Shown: positions 51,328 to 59,030 of the stretch, piece by piece
Numbering within the stretch: position 1 is the first letter of the stretch
Layout: each line of letters begins with the position of its first letter
Assembly (NCBI RefSeq): GCF_011764545.1
Contig: NZ_AP022870.1
Coordinates: 6,578,001-6,642,000, forward strand
Source: Phytohabitans flavus
Lineage (GTDB): Bacteria; Actinomycetota; Actinomycetes; Mycobacteriales; Micromonosporaceae
Direction of reading: 5' to 3'
DNA length: 64,000 bases
The notes under the pieces: model-generated
What the model saw: only the letters and a program-made list of their open reading frames with translations
Told to the model about the DNA's origin: nothing
The model's database searches: none
Position numbers and translations under genes: made by a program

Positions 51328-53243
51328 ATTTGGCGGCCCTTGGCGTCTGGTTCTCCGGACTTGCGGTGGAAGTAGGTGTTGATCTGGTCGCGCCACTCCG
51401 CCGCCGACCGGACCTGCTCGTCGAGGCGCTCGCGTACCCGCGCGTCAAGCTCGGGGTCGACCTGCCCGGCGAGCCGCTCCCACAGCCGCCGCATCTCGAC
51501 CGCCCGCTCGGCACCGGCGAAGTGTGTGTCGTAGATGTGCTGGATCACCGTCGAGCCGCTGTGCAGCACGTGCTCGTACGGCACGTGGTGGAAGAAGAGC
51601 AGCAGCTCGTCGGGGCAGCGCTCCAGCGACTCGTACACGTCCGACCACGGCTGCGGGTACTGGCCGGTGAAGCCGGTGCCGGTGGCGCGCGTACGGTCGA
51701 CGCCCACGCCCTCCCGGTCGGCGAAGTGGTAGGTGCCCCACGGCGTGTACTCGTACCCGTCCACGTCCGGGCCATAGTGGTGGCCCGGACGCACCATGAA
51801 GCCCACGCCCAGCGGCGCGGTGTACGACTCGTACGTGCGCCACGAGTCGTCCAGGATCGCGTGCAGCGCCGCCCGGTCCACGTCCGGGCCGAGCGCCAGG
51901 TCCACCCACTCGTCCAGGATGGACAGTGGGTCGAGTGTGGGATCCCAGGCGAGGCGGCCGAAGGCGTAGAGGTTGGCCTGGGCGAGCGGGTGTCCGGTCC
52001 AGAAGGGGTCGTCGCCGACGTTGGAGACCGCGACGAGTTCCCTGGCGAGCCCGGCCACATCCGCCTCGCTTGTCAGCCGGAAGCCGAGTATCTCGCTCCA
52101 CATCGGACCGAGATAGACCGCGTGCCGCTGCTGTCCGGTGTACTCCTGCGTCACCTGAAGCTCGACCGCGACGCTGGTGGCCGGCATCGCGGCGATGACC
52201 GGGGAGACCGGCTCGCGTGTCTGGAAATCGATCGGTCCGTGCTTGACCTGGAGGATCGCGTTGTCCCGAAACTTGCCGTCCAGCGGGGCGAAGTGGTCGT
52301 ACGCCGCACGCGCCCGGTCGGTCGAGCGGTCCCGCCAGTCCTGTCGGTGGTTGTAGACGAACGCGCGCCAGTGCACCACGCCGCCGAAGGGCGCCAGCGC
52401 GTCGGCGAGCACGTTCGCACCGTCCGCGTGGCTGCGCCCGTACCCGAACGGGCCGGGCTGCCCCTCGGAGTCGGCCTTGACGACGTAGCCGCCGAAGTCG
52501 GGGATCGCCGCGTACACGCGCTGGGTGGTCTGCGCCCACCACCCGCGCACGCCCTCGTCGAGCGGGTCTGCGGTGGGCAGCCCGCCGAGCATCACCGGCG
52601 CGGCGAAGCTGACCGAGAGGTGCACGCGGATCCCGTACGGCCGGAACACCTCGGCGACCGCGACGACCTCGCCGAGCCGGTCGGTGAGCAGCCGCGCCTC
52701 GGTGGCGTGCACGTTGACGTTGTTGATCGCGACGGCGTTGATCCCGGTGGCCGCAAGCAGGCGGGCGTAAACCCGCACCCGGTCGAGGTCGCGCGGCACG
52801 CCGTCCCGCCAGAAGATCGAGCCGCCCGAGTACCCGCGCTCCACCTGCCCCATCACCGGGTGTACGTCGATGTTGTCCCAGTGGTCGAGCATCCGCCGCC
52901 GCATCGCGGGGACGTGCCGCTCCACCGGCCACTCGCCGGCGAACGCGGCCTCGCCCAGCCGCACGACGTGGAAGAAGCCGTAGAGCAGCCCCGCCGGCGC
53001 GTCCGCGAGCACGACCGTCACGCCGTCCCGCCGGTACAGGGCGAAGCCCTCGTCGCCCAGCCTCTCGCTGCTCAGCCTCAGGATCAACTCGGCATCTTCT
53101 GTGACAGTGGTGCCGACCTCCTCGCGCACTGTCTCCACGAGGCGCCCCGCTCCGTGCACAGCAACCCGGCGCGCCTTGATCGCCTGCAATGCCCGCGGCG
53201 GCAGCCAGGCCGAATGCGCGGCGGCCAGCTTGTCGATGCTCAC
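51321..53243 (-). CDS. GH67 alpha-glucuronidase
   Basis: A 640-residue family 67 enzyme that removes 4-O-methyl-glucuronic acid from xylo-oligosaccharides. Conserved features are the LLYGFFHVVRLGEAAF N-terminal domain end, RMLDHWDNIDVHPVMGQVERGYSG, GGYVVKADSEGQPGPFGYGRSHADGAN, and FVYNHRQDWRDRSTDRARAAYDHF. There is no signal peptide. The start is a GTG with GGAGG six bases upstream. A perfect inverted repeat overlaps this ribosome site. It is the defining evidence that the locus degrades glucuronoxylan. Confidence 0.95.
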   Translation of the reverse strand: MSIDKLAAAHSAWLPPRALQAIKARRVAVHGAGRLVETVREEVGTTVTEDAELILRLSSERLGDEGFALYRRDGVTVVLADAPAGLLYGFFHVVRLGEAAFAGEWPVERHVPAMRRRMLDHWDNIDVHPVMGQVERGYSGGSIFWRDGVPRDLDRVRVYARLLAATGINAVAINNVNVHATEARLLTDRLGEVVAVAEVFRPYGIRVHLSVSFAAPVMLGGLPTADPLDEGVRGWWAQTTQRVYAAIPDFGGYVVKADSEGQPGPFGYGRSHADGANVLADALAPFGGVVHWRAFVYNHRQDWRDRSTDRARAAYDHFAPLDGKFRDNAILQVKHGPIDFQTREPVSPVIAAMPATSVAVELQVTQEYTGQQRHAVYLGPMWSEILGFRLTSEADVAGLARELVAVSNVGDDPFWTGHPLAQANLYAFGRLAWDPTLDPLSILDEWVDLALGPDVDRAALHAILDDSWRTYESYTAPLGVGFMVRPGHHYGPDVDGYEYTPWGTYHFADREGVGVDRTRATGTGFTGQYPQPWSDVYESLERCPDELLLFFHHVPYEHVLHSGSTVIQHIYDTHFAGAERAVEMRRLWERLAGQVDPELDARVRERLDEQVRSAAEWRDQINTYFHRKSGEPDAKGRQIY

Positions 53244-53269
53244 GGAAACCTCCCCGATACGGTTTCCGT
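53242..53269. promoter_or_regulatory. Inverted repeat at the GH67 translation start
   Basis: A perfect nine-base inverted repeat, ACGGAAACC / GGTTTCCGT, separated by ten bases. It covers the GH67 ribosome binding site and touches the start codon. A GTAAATTTAC palindrome (53268-53277) follows directly upstream on the gene's strand. The GGAAAC element is similar to the GGAAA-N-TTTC sites before lacI and GH3, so the same regulator may bind; a translation-blocking RNA hairpin is the alternative. Confidence 0.5.
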
Positions 53270-53284
53270 AAATTTACCGGAATC

Positions 53285-53446
53285 TCAGTCCATGCCGGAG
53301 TACCCCTTGGGCGACTCCGGCTCCGGCACGCCCTCCGGGCCTCCGTCCTCCTCCTCCGCGAAGGTGACGGAGTCGTGCTCGTCGGCGAAGTCTTCGTCCT
53401 CGGTCTCGTTAGGGTCACCGATGGGCGTGTTGTCCGTATCGGTCAT
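53285..53446 (-). CDS. Small acidic protein, unknown function
   Basis: A 53-residue reading frame from an ATG at 53446 to a TGA at 53285. Nineteen of the 53 residues are Asp or Glu, with only one Lys and one His, and it has a Pro/Gly-rich end (PEPESPKGYSGMD). It has no hydrophobic segment and is likely disordered. The length, composition and clean start/stop fit the small acidic proteins often present in actinobacteria. It lies in the gap between the GH67 and nitroreductase genes on the same strand. Function is not predictable. Confidence 0.6.
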   Translation of the reverse strand: MTDTDNTPIGDPNETEDEDFADEHDSVTFAEEEDGGPEGVPEPESPKGYSGMD

Positions 53447-53501
53447 CGTTCATCCATACCCGCCGCCCGGCCGGTTTGAACTGACAGCGGCCCGGCGCTG
53501 G

Positions 53502-53948
53502 TCAGGCGCGTTCCAGCACGACGACCGGGATCTGGCGCCCGGCCTTGCCGGCCCGCTTCTCGTAGTCCGCGTACCCCGGGTTGACGACGAGCATGCGCTC
53601 CCACATCCCGGCCCGCTCCTCGGCCGTTGCGTCCCGGGCCTGGGCGGCGAAGATCTCGGTACCGACCTGCACGGTGACCCGCGGGTCCGCGCTGAGGTTG
53701 AGGTACCAGGCGGGCTGCTCCGGCTTGCCGCCGTTGGAGCCGACCACCACGTAGCTGTCGCCATCCCGGTCGTAGATCAACGCGCTCCGGCGGAGCTTGC
53801 CCGACCGCCGGCCCCGCGTCGTCAACAGGAGGGTGGGCCAGCCGTAGTGCCGGTGTCCCTTGCGACCGCCCGAGTCGACGTACGACCGGATGTGCCGGTT
53901 GACCCACCCCACTGGGCTGTCAAAGATCTCCTCGCTGGCGTCGCTCAC
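53502..53948 (-). CDS. Deazaflavin (F420)-dependent nitroreductase family protein
   Basis: A 148-residue split beta-barrel protein of the Ddn/DUF385 family, which uses reduced cofactor F420. The signature is PTLLLTTRGRRSGKLRRSALIYDRDGDSYVVVGSNGG, here residues about 39-75, followed by PAWYLNLSADPRVTVQVG. Members reduce quinones or nitroimidazoles and are typical of actinobacteria. It stands nine bases before the Clp_N regulator stop on the same strand; whether they share a transcript is unclear. Confidence 0.92.
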   Translation of the reverse strand: MSDASEEIFDSPVGWVNRHIRSYVDSGGRKGHRHYGWPTLLLTTRGRRSGKLRRSALIYDRDGDSYVVVGSNGGKPEQPAWYLNLSADPRVTVQVGTEIFAAQARDATAEERAGMWERMLVVNPGYADYEKRAGKAGRQIPVVVLERA

Positions 53949-53957
53949 CGGGCCAAT

Positions 53958-54668
53958 TTAGCCCTGCCCGTCGCCGGACCGGCTGAGGAAGGTGGCGATC
54001 TGCTCCTCCGTGGCCTCCTTGCTGATGTCGAGGCTGGCCAGCAGGCCGGTGCCGTTTTCCTGCTCCAGCAACGCGAGCAGCATGTGCTCAGTACCGACGT
54101 AGTTATGCCCGAGCCGCAGCGCCTCGCGGAAGGTCAGCTCCATGACCTTCTTGGCCTCGCCGTCGTACGGGATCAGGCCTTCGACCGGGTCGCCGCCCGC
54201 GGGCAGGGCCGCGGTCGCCGCCTCCCGGACCCGATCCAGCGGCACGCCCTGCTCGATGATCGCCTTGGCGGCCAGCCCGTCGGGCTCGGTGAGCAGGCCG
54301 AGCACGACGTGGATCGGCCCGATGTTGGCGTTTGCCGCGGCGCGGGCGGCCTCCTGCGCGGCCATGACAGCCTGGCGGGCGCGCGGGGTAAACCGGCGGA
54401 AGCCCTCCTCAGGGTCCATCGTGAGCTGATCGCCCTTGCCGACGAACCGCTTCTGGGCCGCCTGCTTGGTCACCCCCATGCTCTTGCCGATGTCGGTCCA
54501 GGAGGCACCGGACCGGCGGGCCTGGTCGACGAAGTGGCCGATGAGGTGGTCGGCGACCTCGCCCAGGTGCTCGGCGGCGAGCATCGCGTCGGTGAGCTGC
54601 TCCAGCGGCTCGCTGTGCACCGTCTTGATCGCGGCGATGAGGTCGTCGAGCTTGATGGCTGTCGTCAT
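53958..54668 (-). CDS. Clp_N-domain protein with N-terminal helix-turn-helix
   Basis: A 236-residue protein. An N-terminal helical part carries a helix-turn-helix (SWTDIGKSMGVTKQAAQKRF, about residues 56-75). Two ClpA/ClpC N-domain repeats follow (FTPRARQAVMAAQEAARAAA from about 93, and FREALRLGHNYVGTEHMLLALLEQ further on). There is no AAA module, so it is not an unfoldase; it is probably a DNA-binding regulator whose Clp_N part binds peptides, arginine-phosphate or partner proteins. Two copies of GTCAAC-N5-GTTGAC cover its promoter, so autorepression is likely. The -10 box is seven bases before the ATG, implying a leaderless transcript. Confidence 0.9.
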   Translation of the reverse strand: MTTAIKLDDLIAAIKTVHSEPLEQLTDAMLAAEHLGEVADHLIGHFVDQARRSGASWTDIGKSMGVTKQAAQKRFVGKGDQLTMDPEEGFRRFTPRARQAVMAAQEAARAAANANIGPIHVVLGLLTEPDGLAAKAIIEQGVPLDRVREAATAALPAGGDPVEGLIPYDGEAKKVMELTFREALRLGHNYVGTEHMLLALLEQENGTGLLASLDISKEATEEQIATFLSRSGDGQG

Positions 54669-54671
54669 GCC

Positions 54672-54716
54672 GTCAACCCTAGGTTGACGACATGCGTGCG
54701 TCAACCTTAAGTTGAC
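54672..54716 (-). promoter_or_regulatory. Tandem operator and core promoter of the Clp_N regulator
   Basis: Two inverted repeats of the form GTCAAC-N5-GTTGAC lie at 54672-54688 and 54700-54716, 28 bases apart centre to centre. On the minus strand TTGACG (54704-54699) and TAGGGT (54681-54676), spaced 17 bases, form the core promoter; each box lies inside one repeat. The ATG at 54668 starts seven bases after the -10 box. Binding at the repeats would block RNA polymerase directly. Confidence 0.75.
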
Positions 54717-54794
54717 GCCTATGTGGCGGACCGGACCCATCAAGTGGTGGACAGCGATATTGAGCCAGGCGAGCCGTCAGCAGGACGATCCGCC

Positions 54795-56009
54795 TCAGCG
54801 GGATTCCAACTGGGCGTTGAGCCAGCTGAACATGCGCTCGTCGGTCAGTTGGCGACCGAGCGGCTGGCAGTGCAGGTTTGCCCCCTCGGCGGCGGTGAAG
54901 TCGACGAGCTCGGCGCGTTCGCCGAGCAGCTTCGCCAACTGCTCCGGCTGCCCAGGCCAGAACTGCTCGCCCTCCGGGTTTGTCACCATCACCGGCGTCT
55001 CGATCCGGGCGATCGTCTCCTCGTCCAGTGAGTAGCTGCGTACTGCGCTGAACAGATCGAACCAGTCGTTGCGCGACCCGTACGGGCGGCTGCGGTAGGT
55101 CAGCGTGCGGCGCAGGCCCGGCAGCAGTGTGGCCACCCGCATGTCCCGGTTGAACGCCTTCCGCTCGCCACCCTCAAGCAGCCCGCGCATGCTGTGGCCC
55201 AGCGCCTGCATCCAGCGGGTCGACACGTCCACGACGCCCGGGTCGGCGACCGCCGCGACGAACCGGTGCTCGTACGCCAGCGCCCGCGGCACCCAGTAGC
55301 CGGCCTGGCTGAGCCCGTACGCCATGAGGCGCTCGCCATCGACGTCGGGCCGGGCCACGAGCGTGTCGACCACCGGCGTGAGCACGGCCTCCCAGTCCGA
55401 CCGGAAGGGCACGCCGCGCTGGAACAGCATCGACTGCTGCCCCGGCCCGTCGTACATGAACGCGTTCCACCCGCGGGCGAGCGCCCCCGCCGCGCCGCTG
55501 CTCCAGAGGGCGCTGATCGCGGCGTCGCTGCCGTTGGTGAGCACGAGCGTTGGCCGTGGCGCGCCGGTGGCGTCGGGCCGCAGCAGGTAGCCGGGGAGGG
55601 TCATGTCCTCGTACGGCACGTGGATGCGTACGTGCGCGCCCTCGAACGAGTCGACGAACCCGTCCCAGCACGCCCGATGCGCGAGGAACGCGTCGAGCAG
55701 CCCGTCGTCGTCGCCCTCGGCGTAGTCGTCGACCACGCAGGCCCAGTAGGTGGCCGCGCGCAGGTAGGCCCGTCCCGCGCCGCGAAGCTCGCCACGCGAT
55801 CGCTGGCTGTCGGCCGACACCCGGGCACGCCGAGCGGTCGACGTCCACTCGCGCCGCCAGTCGACCCGACCTCCGACCCGGTCGATCGTGGCGAGCACCT
55901 CGCCGACCTCACTGCCGCCGTAGGGGGCGCGTCCCAGGATCACGCGGGTCTGGTAGTCCAGGTCCCGGTCGCGGAAGAACCCGCGCGAGAAGGCGTGGTT
56001 ATCCGACAT
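54795..56009 (-). CDS. Alpha/beta hydrolase of the FrsA/DUF1100-like group
   Basis: A 404-residue serine hydrolase fold with a helical N-terminal cap. The nucleophile elbow is AYGLSQAGYWVPRA, the oxyanion strand is PTLVLTNGSDAAI, an aspartate follows in AVADPG, and the late catalytic histidine is probably in EGANLHCQPLG. The family includes acyl-CoA-independent esterases and dipeptidyl-like hydrolases that clean up esters; the substrate is unknown. It ends 127 bases upstream of the Clp_N regulator on the same strand and starts 115 bases from the divergent GntR gene. Confidence 0.85.
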   Translation of the reverse strand: MSDNHAFSRGFFRDRDLDYQTRVILGRAPYGGSEVGEVLATIDRVGGRVDWRREWTSTARRARVSADSQRSRGELRGAGRAYLRAATYWACVVDDYAEGDDDGLLDAFLAHRACWDGFVDSFEGAHVRIHVPYEDMTLPGYLLRPDATGAPRPTLVLTNGSDAAISALWSSGAAGALARGWNAFMYDGPGQQSMLFQRGVPFRSDWEAVLTPVVDTLVARPDVDGERLMAYGLSQAGYWVPRALAYEHRFVAAVADPGVVDVSTRWMQALGHSMRGLLEGGERKAFNRDMRVATLLPGLRRTLTYRSRPYGSRNDWFDLFSAVRSYSLDEETIARIETPVMVTNPEGEQFWPGQPEQLAKLLGERAELVDFTAAEGANLHCQPLGRQLTDERMFSWLNAQLESR

Positions 56010-56065
56010 TTCACCAACCTAGACCCGCCGGAGTAGCCGCAGAGGCCACTTCGCCTCCTCACGCC

Positions 56066-56109
56066 TTGACGGCCGTATGAGCTATAGCTCTATAGTGCTA
56101 GGAGCCTAG
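56066..56109 (+). promoter_or_regulatory. Promoter and palindromes upstream of the GntR/ABC operon
   Basis: TTGACG (56066-56071) and TATAGT (56091-56096), spaced 19 bases, form a plausible promoter. A perfect 12-base palindrome, GAGCTATAGCTC (56079-56090), fills the spacer and CTAGG-AG-CCTAG (56098-56109) follows the -10 box. These are in the usual place for a YtrA-type autorepressor. A GTAGGG site precedes the GTG start at 56125. Confidence 0.55.
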
Positions 56110-56124
56110 TTAAAGTAGGGAATT

Positions 56125-56513
56125 GTGATCGACTTCCATCTGGACCTCCGCTCCGGGGTGTCGCCGTACCAGCAGCTGGTCCAGCAGGTCCAGCGCGCGC
56201 TCCGGCTCGGCCTGCTGTCGGTCGGCGACAAGCTGCCGACGGTCAAGGAGGTCGTGGCCAAGCTCGCGATCAACCCCAACACCGTGCTCAAGGCCTACCG
56301 CGAGCTGGAGCACCTCGGCCTTGTCACGCCCCGGCCGGGGTGGGGACGTTCGTGACCCGCTCCCTGGCCGACGAGTCGCTGGCCGCGCACGAGCCGCTCC
56401 GCGCGGAGCTGCACGCCTGGCTGGCGAAGGCCCGCCGAGCGGGTCTCGACGCGGAGAGCATCGAGGCCCTTTTCATGACCACCTTCCGAGAGGCCACAGA
56501 GGTGACCCGATGA
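56125..56513 (+). pseudogene. YtrA-type GntR regulator, frameshifted
   Basis: A short GntR regulator of the YtrA subfamily. The winged helix-turn-helix (SPYQQLVQQVQRALRLGLLS, DKLPTVKEVVAKLAINPNTVLKAY in two parts) reads from the GTG at 56125 and stops early at 56355. The expected continuation, GTFVTRSLADESLAAHEP to EALFMTTFREATEVTR, is in another frame and ends at 56513. One G lost from the run at 56337-56340 accounts for it and restores about 129 residues, normal for YtrA. It overlaps the ABC ATPase start (ATGA) and should repress its own operon. Confidence 0.9.
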
Positions 56514-57433
56514 CACCGGTCTTGCGTTCCGACGGCCTGACCAAGCGATACGGCCGTCGTCCCGCCCTGACCGAGGCGACGCTGAGCATCCCCGCCGGGC
56601 GGATCGTCGGCCTGGTGGGGCCCAACGGTGCGGGCAAGTCCACCCTGCTCAACTTGACCTCGGGCATCATCGCCCCGACGGCGGGCACGATCGAGGTGCT
56701 CGGCGCCCGGCCTGCGGCGAGCGCGACGCAGTTGGCGAAGGTGGCCTTCGTCGCGCAGGACACCCCCGTGTACGCGGGCCTGTCGGTCGCCGACCACCTG
56801 CGCCTCGGCGCGCGGCTCAACCCGAAGTGGGACGCCGCGCTCGCCCGCCGGCGGGTCGAGCAGGTCGGTCTCGACCCCGCGCAGAAGGCCGGCCGCCTCT
56901 CCGGTGGGCAGCGGGCCCAGCTAGCCCTCACGCTCGCCGCCGCCAAGCGCCCACAGCTGCTGATCTTCGACGAGCCGGTTGCCGCGCTCGATCCGCTGGC
57001 CCGCCGGGCGTTTCTACAGAGCTTGATGGAGTTCGTCGCCGAGCTCGAGGTCACGGTCATCCTCTCCTCACACCTGCTGGCTGACCTGGAGCGGGTGTGC
57101 GACCACCTCGTCGTGCTGGCCGGTTCGCGGGTCCAGCTCGTCGGCGACGTCGAAGACCTGCTCGACGTGCACAAGCGGGTGATCGGGGCCCGGGGCGAGC
57201 TGGACGCCCTGCCGCCCGGCATCGAGGTCATCCAGGCCGACCACACCACCCGCCAGAGCACCCTTGTCGTCCGTGACACCACCGGCGTGCTCGCCCAGCT
57301 CGTTCCCGCTGCGGACGTGGAGCGCATCGACCTCGAGGACATGGTCCTCGCCTACCTGACCCGGGCCGCTCGCGTCACCGCCGGCGCTCCCATCCGCGGC
57401 TACGCCGAGCAGCCCTTGGAGGCACAACGATGA
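56510..57433 (+). CDS. ABC transporter ATP-binding protein
   Basis: A 307-residue ATPase. Walker A is GPNGAGKST (residues 37-45), the signature is LSGGQRAQ, Walker B is LLIFDEPVAALDP and the switch histidine is in SSHLLADLERVC. A C-terminal extension of about 80 residues follows, common in antibiotic or bacitracin-type exporters. It is the second gene of the GntR-ATPase-permease unit. In YtrA systems such transporters respond to cell-wall antibiotics; the substrate here is not known. Confidence 0.94.
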   Translation: MTPVLRSDGLTKRYGRRPALTEATLSIPAGRIVGLVGPNGAGKSTLLNLTSGIIAPTAGTIEVLGARPAASATQLAKVAFVAQDTPVYAGLSVADHLRLGARLNPKWDAALARRRVEQVGLDPAQKAGRLSGGQRAQLALTLAAAKRPQLLIFDEPVAALDPLARRAFLQSLMEFVAELEVTVILSSHLLADLERVCDHLVVLAGSRVQLVGDVEDLLDVHKRVIGARGELDALPPGIEVIQADHTTRQSTLVVRDTTGVLAQLVPAADVERIDLEDMVLAYLTRAARVTAGAPIRGYAEQPLEAQR

Positions 57434-58434
57434 TCTGGCTCACCTGGCGCCAGTTTCGCGGTCAAGCGCTGATCGCGCTCGCCGCCCTCGCCGCGTTGAC
57501 CGTCTTCCTGGTGCTCCTCGGCCTGCGGATCCGCGACACGTACGCGGCGTACGTCACGGACTGCGCCGCCGCCTGCTCCCTGAGCAGCGCCCGCGATGCC
57601 ATGGAGGATGCCCACTTCGGCCCACTGCTGCTCAGCGGCCTTCTTGTCGTGCTGGTGCCGGCGCTCATCGGCGCGTTCTGGGGTGCGCCGCTCGTCTCTC
57701 GCGAGATCGAGACCGGTACCCACCGCCTGGTGTGGAGCCAGAGCATCACCCGTACCCGCTGGCTCGCGGTCAAACTCACGTTCGTCACGCTGGCCGGCAT
57801 CGCCCTGGCCGCCGCGCTGAGCCTGCTGCTGACCTGGGCCGCGAGCCCGTACGACGAGCTGCTCGCCGGCCGCTTCGACCCGCTGCTCTTCCCGACCCGC
57901 AACATCGTGCCGCTGGGGTACGCCGCGTTCGCCGTCACCGCCGGCACCGCCATCGGCCTGCTCACCCGCCGCGCCATCCCGGCGATGGCCATCACGCTCG
58001 CGGTGTTCGCCGTGCTCCAGATCCTGGTGCCCACAGCGATCCGCCCGCACCTGCGGCCAGCGGTCACCGAGTCGGTGGCATTCACGCCGGACACGAGGGT
58101 CACCGAGTTCAGCGCCGGGAATTCCGAGGGCGGGGGCGTCACCATCAACGGGTACCAGGGCACGATCCCCGGCGCCTGGATGATGTCCAACCGCGTCCCC
58201 CTCTTCGACGCGTCCGGCGAGCAGGTCACCCGCGGCGAGCTCGGGGATTGCCTGACCGGCGAGCTGGACCGGGACATGGCCTGCCTCGCCCAGATGAACC
58301 TGCATTTCACCGTGAAGTACCAGCCGGCAAACCGGTACTGGACCTTCCAGTGGCTGGAGTTCGGCGGGTACCTGCTGCTGGGTGGCGCGCTGGCGGCCTT
58401 CGCCTTCTGGCACATCCGCCGCGGCCTCAGCTAG
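57430..58434 (+). CDS. ABC transporter permease (ABC-2 type)
   Basis: A 334-residue membrane protein with six hydrophobic segments: about 11-31, a pair near 65-85, 115-135, and a last one near 315-330, with a long extracellular stretch (about 215-300) between the fifth and sixth. The motif VSREIETGTHRLVWSQSITRTRWL is typical of ABC-2 permeases in actinobacterial YtrA operons. It overlaps the ATPase gene by four bases and pairs with it as a homodimeric exporter. Confidence 0.9.
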   Translation: MIWLTWRQFRGQALIALAALAALTVFLVLLGLRIRDTYAAYVTDCAAACSLSSARDAMEDAHFGPLLLSGLLVVLVPALIGAFWGAPLVSREIETGTHRLVWSQSITRTRWLAVKLTFVTLAGIALAAALSLLLTWAASPYDELLAGRFDPLLFPTRNIVPLGYAAFAVTAGTAIGLLTRRAIPAMAITLAVFAVLQILVPTAIRPHLRPAVTESVAFTPDTRVTEFSAGNSEGGGVTINGYQGTIPGAWMMSNRVPLFDASGEQVTRGELGDCLTGELDRDMACLAQMNLHFTVKYQPANRYWTFQWLEFGGYLLLGGALAAFAFWHIRRGLS

Positions 58435-58515
58435 CGGGATGCTGGACGAAAGTCGTGACCAGGCCGGTCAGGAATCGAGAAGCACAGGTCAGCCCTGCCT
58501 CGTAGCGTTCTGGCC

Positions 58516-58926
58516 ATGGACATTTCCCTGAAGTACACGTTTCTGGAAGTCGATGACCACGAGGCCGCGCTGGCCTTCTACCGCGACGCCCTCGGGCTGG
58601 AAGTGCGCCAGGACGTCGCCATGGAGAACGCCCGCTGGCTGACCGTCGGGCCGCCCGCCCAGCCCGAGCTCGGCATCGTCCTGACGACCGTGGGCGTGGG
58701 CCGCCCGGCCGACGACGCGGAGACGCTCAAGGCCCTGCTGGCCAAAGGTTCCCTGGCCGGCCTGGTGCTGGAGGCCGACGACGTCGACGCGACGTTCGAG
58801 AGGCTGCGGGCATCTGGAGCCGAGGTCCTCCAGGAGCCGATGGACCAGCCGTACGGCACGCGGGACTGCGCGTTCCGCGACCCGGCCGGTAACCAGGTCC
58901 GGATCAACCAGCGCTCCAAGGAGTAG
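58516..58926 (+). CDS. VOC-family (glyoxalase-like) protein
   Basis: A 136-residue vicinal-oxygen-chelate protein of two beta-alpha-beta-beta-beta units (KYTFLEVDDHEAALAFYRDALG, then AGLVLEADDVDATFERLRASG). The family ligand positions at the end (RDCAFRDPAGNQVRINQ) are as in bleomycin-resistance or dioxygenase-like members. It stands alone. The function could be metal-dependent isomerisation, or antibiotic binding; it cannot be told further. Confidence 0.9.
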   Translation: MDISLKYTFLEVDDHEAALAFYRDALGLEVRQDVAMENARWLTVGPPAQPELGIVLTTVGVGRPADDAETLKALLAKGSLAGLVLEADDVDATFERLRASGAEVLQEPMDQPYGTRDCAFRDPAGNQVRINQRSKE

Positions 58927-59030
58927 CAGCGTTTCGGGCGGGCGCGCGGCCGACGGGTAAGGGTGGGTGGGCCCGCCAATCCCGGCGAATCGCGGTCGCG
59001 CGCCGCCCGTGGTCGCTATGGTCGACTGGC

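Noticed and set aside
48835..51396. An 853-codon minus-strand frame opposite GH42
   Set aside because: It is antisense to a gene with clear catalytic residues, and composition is His/Arg/Val-rich as expected for a third-position GC shadow.
49365..54710. A 1781-codon open frame running through GH42, GH67 and beyond
   Set aside because: It crosses several well-supported genes in both directions, has low-complexity Arg/Gly/Pro composition and no domain; it is a shadow caused by very high GC content.
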